Source of the DNA: Marinospirillum sp.
GTDB lineage: Bacteria; Pseudomonadota; Gammaproteobacteria; Pseudomonadales; Halomonadaceae
Length of the DNA: 22,159 nt
Reading direction: 5' to 3'
NCBI RefSeq assembly: GCF_014859565.1
Contig: NZ_JACUUA010000048.1
Location: 1 to 22,159 of the forward strand
Shown here: in pieces, positions 1 to 9,438 of the stretch
How positions within the stretch are numbered: position 1 is the first letter of the stretch
How the letters are laid out: every line of letters starts with the position of its first letter
Program-made: the position numbers and the translations under genes
Notes under the pieces: generated by a model
What the model saw: only the letters and a program-made list of their open reading frames with translations
Databases searched by the model: none
Told to the model about the DNA's origin: nothing

Positions 1-106
1 GGAACTGTTTGGCATCCCGGAACAAGAACTCAATCTGAAAGCGTGCCTTGTAGTACAATGGTTCAGACAGTTTCATGATGCAATAGCACCGTAGTTGCAA
101 AGCTCC
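1..106 (-). pseudogene. IS4-family transposase fragment with YREK signature
   Basis: The minus strand reads, in one open frame running off the left edge, a peptide containing LYYKARFQIEFLFRDAKQF. It fits the IS4-family YREK signature exactly: Tyr, two residues, Arg, three residues, Glu, six residues, Lys. The Glu is the third acidic residue of the DDE transposase site. The frame is closed upstream by a TGA at 107-109, so the upstream DDE region is absent here and this is a truncated remnant, or the displaced part of a rearranged copy. A possible ATG lies at 74-76, but nothing suggests the fragment is expressed as a useful protein. The rest of the element lies outside the window. The family call is firm; the state of the full element is unknown. 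Confidence 0.75.
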
Positions 107-192
107 TCAAACGGTGGGTGGTTTCTTGGCTCTTGCTTGCGGGGATGCTTTGGCGAACGGTGCTGAGTTTCAGCCCAGAGGCAATAACCAGC
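73..192 (-). pseudogene. Possible IS4-type transposase C-terminal tail (remnant)
   Basis: A second minus-strand frame, open between a TAG at 193-195 and a TGA at 73-75, has no start codon and ends in PPFEELCNYGAIAS. That resembles the usual end of IS4-group transposases (FEELC, one or two aromatic/Gly residues, then IAA or IAS), recalled from memory. It stops exactly where the YREK fragment's frame could begin (a TCATGA overlap), so the tail lies upstream of the catalytic motif, the reverse of the order in an intact gene. The first 24 or so residues are not recognisable. The similarity rests on about 14 residues, so this is tentative. Confidence 0.4.
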
Positions 193-198
193 CTATAG

Positions 199-242
199 AA
201 AAAACTCCTGACGAGGGTTGCAGGGGGGGAGGTAACTCCCCC
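199..242 (-). terminator. Probable terminator downstream of glcB
   Basis: A perfect 7-bp GC-rich inverted repeat (225-231 with 236-242, GGGGGAG against CTCCCCC, 4-nt loop) begins about 30 bp past the glcB stop. Read on the minus strand, a run of six T follows at 199-204. The gap of about 20 nt between stem and T run is longer than in a classic intrinsic terminator, though a second weak stem lies in that gap. Placement after a long gene supports the call; geometry weakens it. Confidence 0.45.
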
Positions 243-272
243 TCCTGCTCGCTTGCTGTTAACTGCAGGTGT

Positions 273-2444
273 TTAACCCTGAGCTTTCAGCTGTAAGCGG
301 CGGCGGTGCAGAACCGGCTCAGTGTAACCACTGGGCTGAACACAACCTTCAATGACCAGTTCCAGCGCAGCCTGAAAAGCGATCGAGCGTTCAAAGTTGC
401 CATGCATCGGGCGGTACAACGGATCAGCAGCATTCTGCTCATCCACTACTTTTGCCATGCGTTGCAGGGTTTCCATCACCTGCTCTTTGCTGCAGACGCC
501 GTGATGCAACCAGTTGGCAATGTGCTGGCTGGAGATTCGCAGTGTGGCTCGATCTTCCATCAGGCCGATGTTGTTGATATCCGGCACTTTGGAGCAGCCC
601 ACACCCTGATCAACCCAGCGCACCACATAACCCAGAATGCCCTGGGCATTGTTGTCCAGTTCCTGCTGGATTTCCGCTGCAGTCCAGCTGGGGTTTTCAG
701 CCACGGGAATGGTGAGGATATCGTCCAGATTGGCACGCTCACGGGATTTCAGTTTTTCCTGTACGTCTGCCACATTCACCTGATGGTAATGCAGGGCGTG
801 CAGGGCAGCTGCAGTGGGAGAAGGCACCCAGGCAGTGTTGGCACCGGCCTTGGGATGAGCAATTTTCTGCTTCAGCATTTCACCCATCAGATCCGGCATG
901 GCCCACATGCCCTTGCCAATCTGGGCACGGCCTTTCAGGCCACAGCTCAGGCCAATGTCCACGTTCCACTGTTCATAAGCCTGAATCCAGCTGGAGGTTT
1001 TCATTTCTCCCTTGCGGATCATCGGGCCCGCTTCCATAGAGGTGTGGATTTCATCACCGGTACGATCAAGGAAGCCAGTGTTGATAAAGGCCACACGATC
1101 TTTGGCAGCACGAATGCACTCTTTCAGGTTAACGGTGGTGCGACGTTCTTCATCCATGATGCCCATTTTCAGGGTGAAGCGCTCTAGCCCCAGCAGGTCT
1201 TCCACACGTCCGAAGAGTTCGTTGGCAAATGCTACTTCTTCCGGGCCGTGCATTTTTGGTTTTACGATGTACATACTGCCACTGCGAGAGTTGCAGAACT
1301 TGCCCAGTCCCAGCAGATCCTGCTTGGCAATCAGGGTGGTGACAGCACAATCCATAATGCCTTCAGGAATCTCGGAACCATCTTTTAACAGGATGGCCGG
1401 ATTGGTCATCAGATGGCCGACGTTGCGCACAAACATTAGGGAGCGTCCCGGCAGGACTAAGAAGCTGTCCCTGGTTGGGCTGGTGTAGGCACGGTCTTCA
1501 TTCATGGTGCGAGTGAAGGTTTGTCCGCCCTTGCTGACTTGTTCAGACAGCTTGCCGGTCATCAGTCCCAGCCAGTTGCTGTAAGCAAGGATTTTGTCTT
1601 CAGCATCAACAGCGGCCACTGAGTCTTCGAAGTCCATGATGGTAGTCAGAGCCGCCTCCATCAGCAGATCCTTAACACCCGCTGCATCGGTCTGGCCGAT
1701 GTGGTGGTTACGATCGATCTGGATTTCAAAATGCAGGCCGTGGTGCTGCAGCAGAATGCCGGTCGGGCTGCTGGCTTCACCGGTAAAACCTTTCAACTGA
1801 GCCGGATTTTGCAAGCCAGTGGTGTTGCCGTTGTTCAGACTGACTTGCAGCCGATCATCAGCAATGGCATAACCAGTGGCTTCTTTATGGCTGGCGCCTT
1901 CCAGCGGAGCACTCTGATCCAGGAAGTCACGGGCAAAAGCAATCACCTTTTCACCGCGAACCGGGTTGTAACCTGGGCCTCTTTCCGCGCCCTTGTCTTC
2001 TGGCAGGGCGTCGGTGCCATACAGTGCATCATACAGGCTGCCCCAGCGTGCATTGGCTGCATTCAGGGCAAAACGGGCATTCATCACCGGAACCACCAGC
2101 TGAGCACCCGCCTGCCGGGCAATTTCGGAATCAACCTTGGTGGTGCTGGCCTGGAAGTCTTCACCTTCCGGTACCAGATAACCAATTTCAGTCAGAAATT
2201 GTTTGTAGGCAGTCAGATCAAAACTGCCTTTATTGGCCTTGTGCCAGGCATCAATTTTGGCCTGCAGATCGTCACGCTTTTGTAAAAGGGCGCGATTTTT
2301 GGGAGCCAGTTCATGAACCAGAGTGTCCAGTCCCGCCCAGAAAGCGTCGCTTGTAATTTCGCTACCGGGGATGGCTTGTTCATTAATAAAAGTGTAAAGC
2401 GTCTTGGCGACCTGAAGTCCGCCGATTTGAACGCGATCAGTCAT
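273..2444 (-). CDS. glcB: Malate synthase G
   Basis: This 723-residue protein matches E. coli malate synthase G (about the same length) along its whole length. It condenses glyoxylate with acetyl-CoA to malate in the cytoplasm, completing the glyoxylate shunt or glycolate use. Signature stretches include [14 protein letters not shown] (271-284), the glyoxylate-binding region [13 protein letters not shown] (Arg340), [10 protein letters not shown] (428-437), and [13 protein letters not shown] (628-640). Asp631 falls at the same number as the E. coli catalytic base. The ATG has a GAGG about 9 nt upstream. No isocitrate lyase or glycolate oxidase gene is adjacent, so the gene stands alone here. 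It diverges from a hydrolase gene across 222 bp, and transposase debris lies past its 3' end. Confidence 0.97.
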   Translation of the reverse strand: MTDRVQIGGLQVAKTLYTFINEQAIPGSEITSDAFWAGLDTLVHELAPKNRALLQKRDDLQAKIDAWHKANKGSFDLTAYKQFLTEIGYLVPEGEDFQASTTKVDSEIARQAGAQLVVPVMNARFALNAANARWGSLYDALYGTDALPEDKGAERGPGYNPVRGEKVIAFARDFLDQSAPLEGASHKEATGYAIADDRLQVSLNNGNTTGLQNPAQLKGFTGEASSPTGILLQHHGLHFEIQIDRNHHIGQTDAAGVKDLLMEAALTTIMDFEDSVAAVDAEDKILAYSNWLGLMTGKLSEQVSKGGQTFTRTMNEDRAYTSPTRDSFLVLPGRSLMFVRNVGHLMTNPAILLKDGSEIPEGIMDCAVTTLIAKQDLLGLGKFCNSRSGSMYIVKPKMHGPEEVAFANELFGRVEDLLGLERFTLKMGIMDEERRTTVNLKECIRAAKDRVAFINTGFLDRTGDEIHTSMEAGPMIRKGEMKTSSWIQAYEQWNVDIGLSCGLKGRAQIGKGMWAMPDLMGEMLKQKIAHPKAGANTAWVPSPTAAALHALHYHQVNVADVQEKLKSRERANLDDILTIPVAENPSWTAAEIQQELDNNAQGILGYVVRWVDQGVGCSKVPDINNIGLMEDRATLRISSQHIANWLHHGVCSKEQVMETLQRMAKVVDEQNAADPLYRPMHGNFERSIAFQAALELVIEGCVQPSGYTEPVLHRRRLQLKAQG

Positions 2445-2666
2445 GTAAAATCGCCTCTTACTTTGGTTTATTAGTTGGTTTCTTGGTTCTGAAACTCTGC
2501 AAAACTACGCTAAAAATCTGCTAAAGCGCGGGGTTTTGTAGTAAATTTTCAAGAAGTCATGGGTTTGTGAGGCAAGAAGATACAGGATTCCAGAGTGAAA
2601 TACACCCTGCCTTTAGGCGAAGAAGGTAGAATCTTGTTTTTCACCTGAATTGCTGAGGAAGTACAA
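2445..2666. other. Divergent spacer between glcB and the hydrolase gene
   Basis: This 222-bp spacer should hold promoters for both flanking genes. I could not place a convincing -35/-10 pair on either strand. The glcB-proximal part contains three TTGGTT copies (2463-2468, 2475-2480, 2483-2488). The distal part contains a short hairpin resembling an IS200/IS605 right end (listed separately). Confidence 0.5.
2596..2621 (-). repeat. IS200/IS605 right-end-like hairpin relic (candidate)
   Basis: Read on the minus strand, this stretch is TTCGCC, a 4-nt loop, GGC, then AGGGTGTATTTCA. The terminal region of the tnpB element at 22021-22048 reads TTCGCCC, loop, GGGCG, then GGGAGGATGTCA. The two share the hairpin position, the G-rich run after it and the final TCA. 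No transposase coding is recognisable beside it. It may be a solitary end left by an old element or chance similarity. Confidence 0.3.
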
Positions 2667-3629
2667 GTGGCACATCCGAATTTCAAGATTCGTCTCAGGC
2701 TCTGGCCGGATTCCTTTGCATCAGCAGGCTGGGTCAACAATCTGCCGGATGACCTCAGTGAGTATCTGGATTTTTATCAGCTGACCCGTGATCCAGCGAA
2801 AGGTATGGCTGCGGCTCGTGCAGGTTGGCTGCGACTGGGTGATGATTACATCTGGACTCAGGCTTTTCGACCGGTCAAACCACAAGGCACTCTGCTGCAT
2901 CTGCATGGGTATTACGACCATGGTGCCAGTTACCCCTCCTTGCAGCGCTGGGTGCTGGAAAAAAAGTTCTGTTATCTCACCGTTGATCTACCCGGCCATG
3001 GATTATCCAGTGGTGCCCGAGCCAGTATCCGTGATTTTGCCCGTTATCAGCAGTTGCTGAGTTTGCTGTTGGAGCAGCTGGAACAACAGAATTTCCCCCG
3101 TCCTTGGTTGCTCAGCGGTTTTTCAACTGGCGGTGCCATAGCGCTGGAGCATTTGCTGACCGATAACCGCTTTGATCAGGTGGCGCTGATTGCCCCTTTG
3201 ATTCGTCCTGTAGCCTGGCACAGCGTGACGCGCTGGTTGTGGTTGGTGCGTCTGTTTATCCGACGGCTGCCTAGAAAGTTTCGTGTTAACTCACACGATG
3301 AGGCTTTTCTGCGTTTTGTGCATGAAAAAGACCCCTTGCAGAGCCACGAGCTGCCACTGACGTGGGTGAGTGCGCTGACGCGCTGGGTTCCGCAAGTGGA
3401 GCAGGCAAAAGCGGTGGCTGCCGCACCCTTGATTTTGCAGGGGGATGAGGATACAACAGTGGACTGGCAATATAATCTGAGCGTGCTGCATCGGCTGTTG
3501 CCGCAGGCAAAAACGGTGCTGATTGAGCAGGGCGCACATCAGCTGTTAAACGAAGCGGTCATACAGCGCACACCGGTGTTTGAAGCTCTGGATGCCTGGC
3601 TTGATCTTGAGGTTCATAACAAGGAGTGA
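2667..3629 (+). CDS. Alpha/beta-fold hydrolase (serine hydrolase, lysophospholipase-like)
   Basis: This 320-residue protein has the layout of the Hydrolase_4/serine aminopeptidase S33 group, which includes lysophospholipases and monoacylglycerol lipases. An oxyanion-hole HG motif sits in LHLHGYYDHG (77-86) and the nucleophile elbow GFSTGG places the active Ser at 153. The acid is probably Asp262 in GDEDTTVD, and the base is His291 in GAHQLLNE. It has no signal peptide, so it is probably cytoplasmic; the substrate cannot be told. The start is GTG, chosen because GAGGAA (2655-2660) lies 6 nt upstream. The lipoprotein gene begins 3 nt after the stop, so the two are probably co-transcribed. The fold is secure, the reaction is not. 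Confidence 0.85.
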   Translation: MAHPNFKIRLRLWPDSFASAGWVNNLPDDLSEYLDFYQLTRDPAKGMAAARAGWLRLGDDYIWTQAFRPVKPQGTLLHLHGYYDHGASYPSLQRWVLEKKFCYLTVDLPGHGLSSGARASIRDFARYQQLLSLLLEQLEQQNFPRPWLLSGFSTGGAIALEHLLTDNRFDQVALIAPLIRPVAWHSVTRWLWLVRLFIRRLPRKFRVNSHDEAFLRFVHEKDPLQSHELPLTWVSALTRWVPQVEQAKAVAAAPLILQGDEDTTVDWQYNLSVLHRLLPQAKTVLIEQGAHQLLNEAVIQRTPVFEALDAWLDLEVHNKE

Positions 3630-3632
3630 CAA

Positions 3633-3824
3633 ATGAAAAAGACAATTGGGGTGCTGATGTTAATGGCTGGACTGATGTTGCTGGGTGGTTGCTCATCGGT
3701 TGATCGGGCAGAACAGGAACGCAGAGCGGCTTATGAACAAAGCAGGGAAGAACAGCGAATTGACCGCCTGCAACGTGAAGCAGATGCAGCAGCCCGGCGT
3801 ATGGATGAGCAGCTGAAAAAATAA
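3633..3824 (+). CDS. Small lipoprotein with charged helical tail
   Basis: The 63-residue product starts with a classic lipoprotein signal: positive MKK, a Leu/Met-rich hydrophobic stretch, then the lipobox LLGGC, giving a lipidated Cys20 after cleavage. The residue after the Cys is Ser, which in gammaproteobacteria does not act as the Asp-type inner-membrane retention signal, so outer-membrane delivery by Lol is expected. The mature 44 residues are rich in Arg, Glu, Gln and Ala and should form one amphipathic helix or short coiled coil. The AAGGAG ribosome site (3621-3626) lies within the end of the hydrolase gene. I do not recognise a named family; a structural or partner role is only a guess. 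Confidence 0.8.
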   Translation: MKKTIGVLMLMAGLMLLGGCSSVDRAEQERRAAYEQSREEQRIDRLQREADAAARRMDEQLKK

Positions 3825-3862
3825 CCACTCTTTCCATTTTGTTGCCAACGGGCAGGTATTAA

Positions 3863-5407
3863 ATGCAAAAAAAGCTCCCTATTGGTATCCAGACCTTTCG
3901 TGAGATGCGAGAGGATAACCACTATTATGTGGATAAAACTGCAATCGCTTTTAGGTTGGTGCAGGAGGGCAAGTACTATTTTCTTTCCCGTCCACGCCGC
4001 TTTGGCAAAAGCTTGTTTCTGGATACCTTGAAAGAGCTATTTGAAGGCAACAAACCCTTGTTTAAAGGCTTGGCTGCAGAGCAGCAGTGGGACTGGTCAA
4101 AAAAATATCCAGTGATTCGGTTGAGTTTTGGCAGTGGTGTGCTGCATTCGCCGGAGGCTCTGGAGCAGATGATTATCGAACAGCTGAATGATCACGCCGA
4201 ACGCTTAAGTGTCACCTTTCAGCATGAAAGCCTATCGGGGCGTTTTAGTGAGCTGATCCGTAGAGCATCCGAACAGCATCAAGCCAGAGCCGTTGTGCTG
4301 ATTGACGAATATGACAAACCGATTCTGGATAACCTGCATCAGCCCGAACAGGCACGGGCGATGCGGGATGGTTTGCGTAATCTGTATTCCGTCTTGAAAG
4401 ACAGTGATGCTTATCTGCGTTTTGTGTTTTTAACCGGCGTCTCCAAGTTCAGCAAGGTCAGTCTGTTTTCCGGCCTCAACAATCTGAACGACATTACAAT
4501 GGATGCCCGTTATTCGGATATTTGTGGTTATACCGATGCTGATCTGGACACCACTTTTGCACCGGAGCTGCCGGGGCTGGATCGCGTTAAAATCCGTGAC
4601 TGGTATAACGGTTACAACTGGGGCGGCACTTCGGTTTATAACCCTTTTGATCTATTGTTGCTGTTTCAAAAGCGAGATTTTCGACCTTACTGGTTTGAAA
4701 CGGGTACACCGACTTTCCTGATTCAGCTGTTGAGCGAGCGGGGTGTTTTTACTCCGAACCTGGAGCAGTGGCAAGCCAATGAGGAGCTGCTCAGTCGCTT
4801 TGATGTTGAGGATATCAGCACTGAGGCGTTACTGTTTCAGACGGGTTACCTCACCCTGCATAAAATAGATCAGCCAATCACCGGTTACTGGGTATATACC
4901 CTGGGCTACCCTAACCGGGAGGTGGAGGCGAGTTTAAATCGCGCCCTGTTGCCTGCTTTGGGTGTGCCGTCGCAGGCTTCCCTTAACAGTGGTCTTAATG
5001 TGCTGAAGGCGCTGCAAGTTGGGGATGCCGCTCAGCTGGAAGTCCATCTGAAAGCCCTGTTTGAAGCTATCCCCCACGATTGGCACCGCAAAAATCCGAT
5101 AGCCGGTTATGAAGGTTATTACGCCAGTGTTTTTTACAGTCATTTTGCTGCACTGGGTCTGGACATTACCGTAGAAGACAGCTGCCGCAGTGGGCGAGTG
5201 GATATGACCGTCCATCATGCAGATCAGCATTGGCTGTTTGAGTTTAAAGTGGTGGATAAACAGTCTGAAGGCAAGGCACTGGTTCAGATACAGCAGAAAG
5301 GCTACGCCGAAAAATACCGTGTAGCAGGTCAGACTGTGCATTTGATTGGCGTGGAGTTTTCCCGAGCGGAGCGGCAGATTGTTGGGTTTGAGGTGCTCAC
5401 ACTGTAG
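3863..5407 (+). CDS. AAA-ATPase-like protein with C-terminal PD-(D/E)XK nuclease-like domain
   Basis: This 514-residue protein has the layout of the widespread AAA-ATPase_like plus PDDEXK_9 (DUF1703) family. The N-terminal part opens with the typical PIGIQTFREMRE...YYVDKT sequence, then a Walker A-like RPRRFGKS (43-50) and Walker B VVLIDEYD (144-151). LTGVSKFSKVSLFSGLNNL (190-208) is also characteristic. The C-terminal part carries a PD-(D/E)XK-type core: Asp447 in GRVDM and Glu460-Lys462 in LFEFKV, after YEGYYASVFYSHFAALGL (416-433). The biological role of this family is not established; related proteins occur in many copies in some genomes, and nuclease or defence roles are inferred. It lies 38 bp after the lipoprotein gene and may have been acquired separately. 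Key residues look intact. Confidence 0.85.
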   Translation: MQKKLPIGIQTFREMREDNHYYVDKTAIAFRLVQEGKYYFLSRPRRFGKSLFLDTLKELFEGNKPLFKGLAAEQQWDWSKKYPVIRLSFGSGVLHSPEALEQMIIEQLNDHAERLSVTFQHESLSGRFSELIRRASEQHQARAVVLIDEYDKPILDNLHQPEQARAMRDGLRNLYSVLKDSDAYLRFVFLTGVSKFSKVSLFSGLNNLNDITMDARYSDICGYTDADLDTTFAPELPGLDRVKIRDWYNGYNWGGTSVYNPFDLLLLFQKRDFRPYWFETGTPTFLIQLLSERGVFTPNLEQWQANEELLSRFDVEDISTEALLFQTGYLTLHKIDQPITGYWVYTLGYPNREVEASLNRALLPALGVPSQASLNSGLNVLKALQVGDAAQLEVHLKALFEAIPHDWHRKNPIAGYEGYYASVFYSHFAALGLDITVEDSCRSGRVDMTVHHADQHWLFEFKVVDKQSEGKALVQIQQKGYAEKYRVAGQTVHLIGVEFSRAERQIVGFEVLTL

Positions 5408-5431
5408 AGTGGTTGTAATTTTTTCCACAAA

Positions 5432-5453
5432 AAAACCCGCCGTAGCGGGTTTT
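5432..5453. terminator. Bidirectional intrinsic terminator
   Basis: A 9-bp inverted repeat (5432-5440 with 5445-5453, core ACCCGC/GCGGGT, loop CGTA) lies between two converging genes. On the plus strand it ends in TTTTA. On the minus strand it is followed by seven T (A run at 5429-5435). It should stop transcription from both the AAA-ATPase gene and serA, more strongly for serA. Confidence 0.88.
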
Positions 5454-5470
5454 ATCAGCCGTTCTGAATA

Positions 5471-6700
<1,230 letters not shown>

Positions 6701-6772
6701 GAGAAGCCTGAGTCCTGATGGAGATGCAAGGTGGAAAAAAATGCGGGCGGGCAAGCCAGCCAGAAGGGAGCT

Positions 6773-6787
6773 ATGTTACCATAACAT
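6773..6787. promoter_or_regulatory. 15-bp palindrome in the serA/D2HGDH divergent spacer
   Basis: ATGTTA-CCA-TAACAT is a perfect 6-bp inverted repeat with a 3-bp spacer, 73 bp from the serA start and 112 bp from the divergent start. Its size and symmetry suit a dimeric regulator. I do not recognise the protein that would bind it. Nearby -35/-10 elements were not convincing. Confidence 0.4.
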
Positions 6788-6898
6788 GATCAATAAACAG
6801 CCCCTGGGCAATGAATCCGCAGGTGAATTTAACGCTGGATGAACCTGCATTTTTTCATTATTGCATTCAATTCTGACCTTATATAAAGAGCCGCTGTA

Positions 6899-8293
6899 AT
6901 GACCCCTGAGCAAATCAAACAAGCCGTTGAAGCCCTGATCGGAGTGGATCGAGTTCGCCTGGATGGTGAAGCCCTGGATATTTATGGACGGGACTGGACT
7001 AAAATCCATACCCCTCGTCCTCGTGCCATTGCCTTTCCTCGCAGTACCGAGGATGTGCAGGCCATAGTGAAGTTTGCCAATGAGCATCACATTGCGCTAG
7101 TGCCCTCTGGTGGTCGTACCGGTTTATCGGCTGGTGCCGTGGCGGCCAATGATGAGCTGGTACTGGTCATGGATTACATGAACAAGGTGGTTGAGTTTAA
7201 TGCGGTGGATCGCAGTGTCACGGTGCAGGCGGGCATGATCACCGAACAGTTGCAGCAGTTTGCCGAAGAGCAAGGGCTGTATTATCCGGTGGATTTTGCC
7301 TCGGCTGGCTCCAGTCAGATCGGCGGTAATATCTCCACCAACGCCGGTGGCATCAAGGTCATCAAATACGGCATGACCCGTGACTGGGTGCTGGGATTAA
7401 AAGTGGTGACCGGCAAGGGTGAAGTACTGGATCTGAACAAGGGTCTGATCAAAAACAACACCGGTTATGATCTGCGCCACCTGTTCATTGGTGCTGAGGG
7501 CACGCTGGGCATCATCACCGAAGCCACCATCAAGCTGACCCGTACACCCAGAAATTTGACAGTGATGGTGCTGGGCGCACCAACCATGCAGGATGTGATG
7601 GAAGTGCTGAAATCCTTCCAGAGCCGTATGGATCTGACCGCGTTTGAGTTTTTCTCGGAAAACGCCTTGTCAAAAGTCACGGCTCATCACCAGCTGCAGC
7701 GCCCGTTTGATACCGTCACACCCTATTATGCCTTGCTGGAATTTGAAGCAGAAAACGAAGAGGTGATGGACACTGCCATGCAGGTGTTTGAACACTGCAT
7801 GGAGTCCGGCTGGGTAGAAGATGGTGTGATTAGCCAGAACGAAACCCAGCTGCGTAACCTCTGGAGTCTGCGCGAATTTATCTCCGAAACTATCAGCCAC
7901 GAAACACCCTACAAGAATGATCTGGCGGTGGTGGTCTCGCGGGTGCCCGAGTTCCTGAAAGAAGTGGACACCTTTGTTGAAGAAACCTACCCCGGTTTTG
8001 AGATTGTCTGGTTTGGTCATATCGGTGATGGCAACCTGCACCTGAATATCCTCAAACCCAAAGACATGGATAAAGACGCGTTTTTTGAGCAGTGCCACCA
8101 TGTCAGTGACAAGGTATTTACCATCACTCAGGCCTACGGCGGCAGTGTTTCCGCTGAACACGGTGTTGGTCTGGTGAAAAAGGACTTTCTGCATTTCAGC
8201 CGCAGTCTGGAAGAAATTGCCTACATGAAAGCCATCAAACAGGCTTTTGATCCCAACCAGATCATGAATCCGGGTAAAATGCTGGATATCTGA
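6899..8293 (+). CDS. D-2-hydroxyglutarate dehydrogenase (FAD-linked)
   Basis: This 464-residue flavoprotein oxidises D-2-hydroxyglutarate to 2-oxoglutarate, passing electrons to an acceptor such as electron-transfer flavoprotein. It matches the Pseudomonas enzyme encoded beside serA in length and most motifs. The FAD-binding PCMH domain contains VPSGGRTGLSAGAVAAN (68-84) and SAGSSQIGGNISTNAGG. The C-terminal FAD-oxidase domain carries WFGHIGDGNLHLNI and SAEHGVG, which hold the family's metal and substrate His/Glu residues. GlcD-like glycolate oxidases and D-lactate dehydrogenases are related, but the divergent serA and the strong pseudomonad match favour D2HGDH. The ATG has only a weak AAAGAG upstream. 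xseB follows 13 nt after the stop, so some read-through into that operon is likely. Confidence 0.9.
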   Translation: MTPEQIKQAVEALIGVDRVRLDGEALDIYGRDWTKIHTPRPRAIAFPRSTEDVQAIVKFANEHHIALVPSGGRTGLSAGAVAANDELVLVMDYMNKVVEFNAVDRSVTVQAGMITEQLQQFAEEQGLYYPVDFASAGSSQIGGNISTNAGGIKVIKYGMTRDWVLGLKVVTGKGEVLDLNKGLIKNNTGYDLRHLFIGAEGTLGIITEATIKLTRTPRNLTVMVLGAPTMQDVMEVLKSFQSRMDLTAFEFFSENALSKVTAHHQLQRPFDTVTPYYALLEFEAENEEVMDTAMQVFEHCMESGWVEDGVISQNETQLRNLWSLREFISETISHETPYKNDLAVVVSRVPEFLKEVDTFVEETYPGFEIVWFGHIGDGNLHLNILKPKDMDKDAFFEQCHHVSDKVFTITQAYGGSVSAEHGVGLVKKDFLHFSRSLEEIAYMKAIKQAFDPNQIMNPGKMLDI

Positions 8294-8306
8294 AGGGAGA
8301 TAGGTT

Positions 8307-8552
8307 TTGGCTGCTGAACAACCCCGCTTTGAACAGCTGATGCAACAGCTGGAAAATCTGGTGACCCGTATGGAGTCCGGTGAGTTATCACTGGAAGACT
8401 CCTTGCAGGCTTATGAAGAAGGTGTGCGCCTGTCGCGTCTTTGTCAGCAACAGCTGGCCGAGGCGGAACAACGTGTTTACCGTCTGCAGGAGCAACAGGG
8501 TCAGGTCAGTTTTGAGCCGCTCAGTTTTAAGCCAGAAGCCGGTGACACCTGA
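8307..8552 (+). CDS. xseB: Exodeoxyribonuclease VII small subunit
   Basis: The 81-residue product is the small subunit of exonuclease VII, which degrades single-stranded DNA together with the large XseA subunit (not encoded here). FEQLMQQLENLVTRMESGELSLEDSLQAYEEGVRLSRLCQQQL is the family hallmark, two helices with the GELSLEDSL turn. The length is normal. It starts at TTG, supported by AAGGGAG (8293-8299) 7 nt upstream that overlaps the previous gene's stop. The stop overlaps the ispA ATG by one base (TGATG), so translation is probably coupled. xseB-ispA-dxs is a common gammaproteobacterial operon. Confidence 0.95.
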   Translation: MAAEQPRFEQLMQQLENLVTRMESGELSLEDSLQAYEEGVRLSRLCQQQLAEAEQRVYRLQEQQGQVSFEPLSFKPEAGDT

Positions 8553-9424
8553 TGCAGCTGAAACAACTCACGGAAATTTATGCTACGCGTGTTGATGCAG
8601 CGCTGACAGGGCTGCTTGCGGATACAGCAGGTTGCAGCCCATTATTGCAGGAAGCACTCAGCTACAGCCTGTTAAATGGTGGTAAACGCCTGCGCCCATT
8701 ATTGGTGTATGCCACCGGGCAAGCGCTGGGTGCCTCCCCGGAATCCTGTGATCGTCCAGCCATGGCGGTGGAACTGATCCATGCTTATTCACTGGTGCAT
8801 GATGATCTGCCCGCGATGGATGATGATGATCTGCGTCGTGGTCGCCCCACCTGTCACAAAGCCTTTGATGAAGCCACTGCAATCCTGACCGGTGATGCTT
8901 TACAGACGCTGGCTTTTGAAGTGCTGGCCGATGATCAACAACCCGCTGCGCTGGCACTGGTGCAAACTCTGGCACAAGCCAGTGGTACCCGAGGTATGGT
9001 GGCCGGTCAGATGCTGGATCTGCAGGGTGAAGGACAACAGCTGACGCTGGAACAACTGGAACAGTTGCACAACCACAAAACAGGTGCTTTGATTCGCGCT
9101 GCTGTGCGTATGGGTGCACTGACGGCAGGTGCCACGGCAACCACTCTGAACACGCTGGATACTTATGCTGCTGCACTGGGGCTGGCGTTTCAGGTGCAGG
9201 ATGATCTGCTGGATATCAAGGGTGATGCGGCACTGCTGGGTAAAAAAACCGGTGCGGATGCCTTGTTGCACAAGGCGACCTATCCGGGTCTGCTGGGTGT
9301 GGAAGGTGCAGAGCAGAAAGCCCTGGCTCTGGTTGAACACGCCTGTGAATGCCTGAACAACCTGCCGGGTGACTGGGACTGCCTGCGAGAGCTGGCGGCT
9401 TGGTCTATCAGCCGCAATTTTTAA
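8552..9424 (+). CDS. ispA: Farnesyl diphosphate synthase (geranyltranstransferase)
   Basis: The 290-residue enzyme condenses isopentenyl diphosphate with allylic diphosphates to make geranyl then farnesyl diphosphate, the precursor of undecaprenyl phosphate and quinone side chains. It has the prenyltransferase motifs: GGKRLRP (43-49) for IPP binding, the first Asp-rich motif [10 protein letters not shown] (84-93), KTG at 176-178, and the second motif DDLLD (217-221). The two-residue insertion in the first motif (DDxxxxD) is typical of bacterial type II synthases. It sits between xseB and dxs, so the operon holds both the first enzyme of the MEP pathway and a later prenyl chain-elongation step. 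The dxs ATG lies 14 nt after the stop. Confidence 0.96.
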   Translation: MQLKQLTEIYATRVDAALTGLLADTAGCSPLLQEALSYSLLNGGKRLRPLLVYATGQALGASPESCDRPAMAVELIHAYSLVHDDLPAMDDDDLRRGRPTCHKAFDEATAILTGDALQTLAFEVLADDQQPAALALVQTLAQASGTRGMVAGQMLDLQGEGQQLTLEQLEQLHNHKTGALIRAAVRMGALTAGATATTLNTLDTYAAALGLAFQVQDDLLDIKGDAALLGKKTGADALLHKATYPGLLGVEGAEQKALALVEHACECLNNLPGDWDCLRELAAWSISRNF

Positions 9425-9438
9425 CGAGCACCTCGCTA

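Noticed and set aside
306..1187. Long plus-strand open frame of 293 codons inside glcB
   Set aside because: It is the antisense shadow of malate synthase G, with no recognisable protein features and no ribosome-binding site.
1701..2285. Plus-strand open frame of 194 codons antisense to glcB
   Set aside because: It lies wholly inside a well-supported gene on the other strand and shows no family motifs.
2667..5407. Calling this block a defence island
   Set aside because: Only one gene has a nuclease-like fold, and there is no integrase, second defence gene or composition break to support an island.
4934..5428. Minus-strand frame of 164 codons over the AAA-ATPase gene end
   Set aside because: It is antisense to a conserved coding region and runs up to the bidirectional terminator; no independent support.
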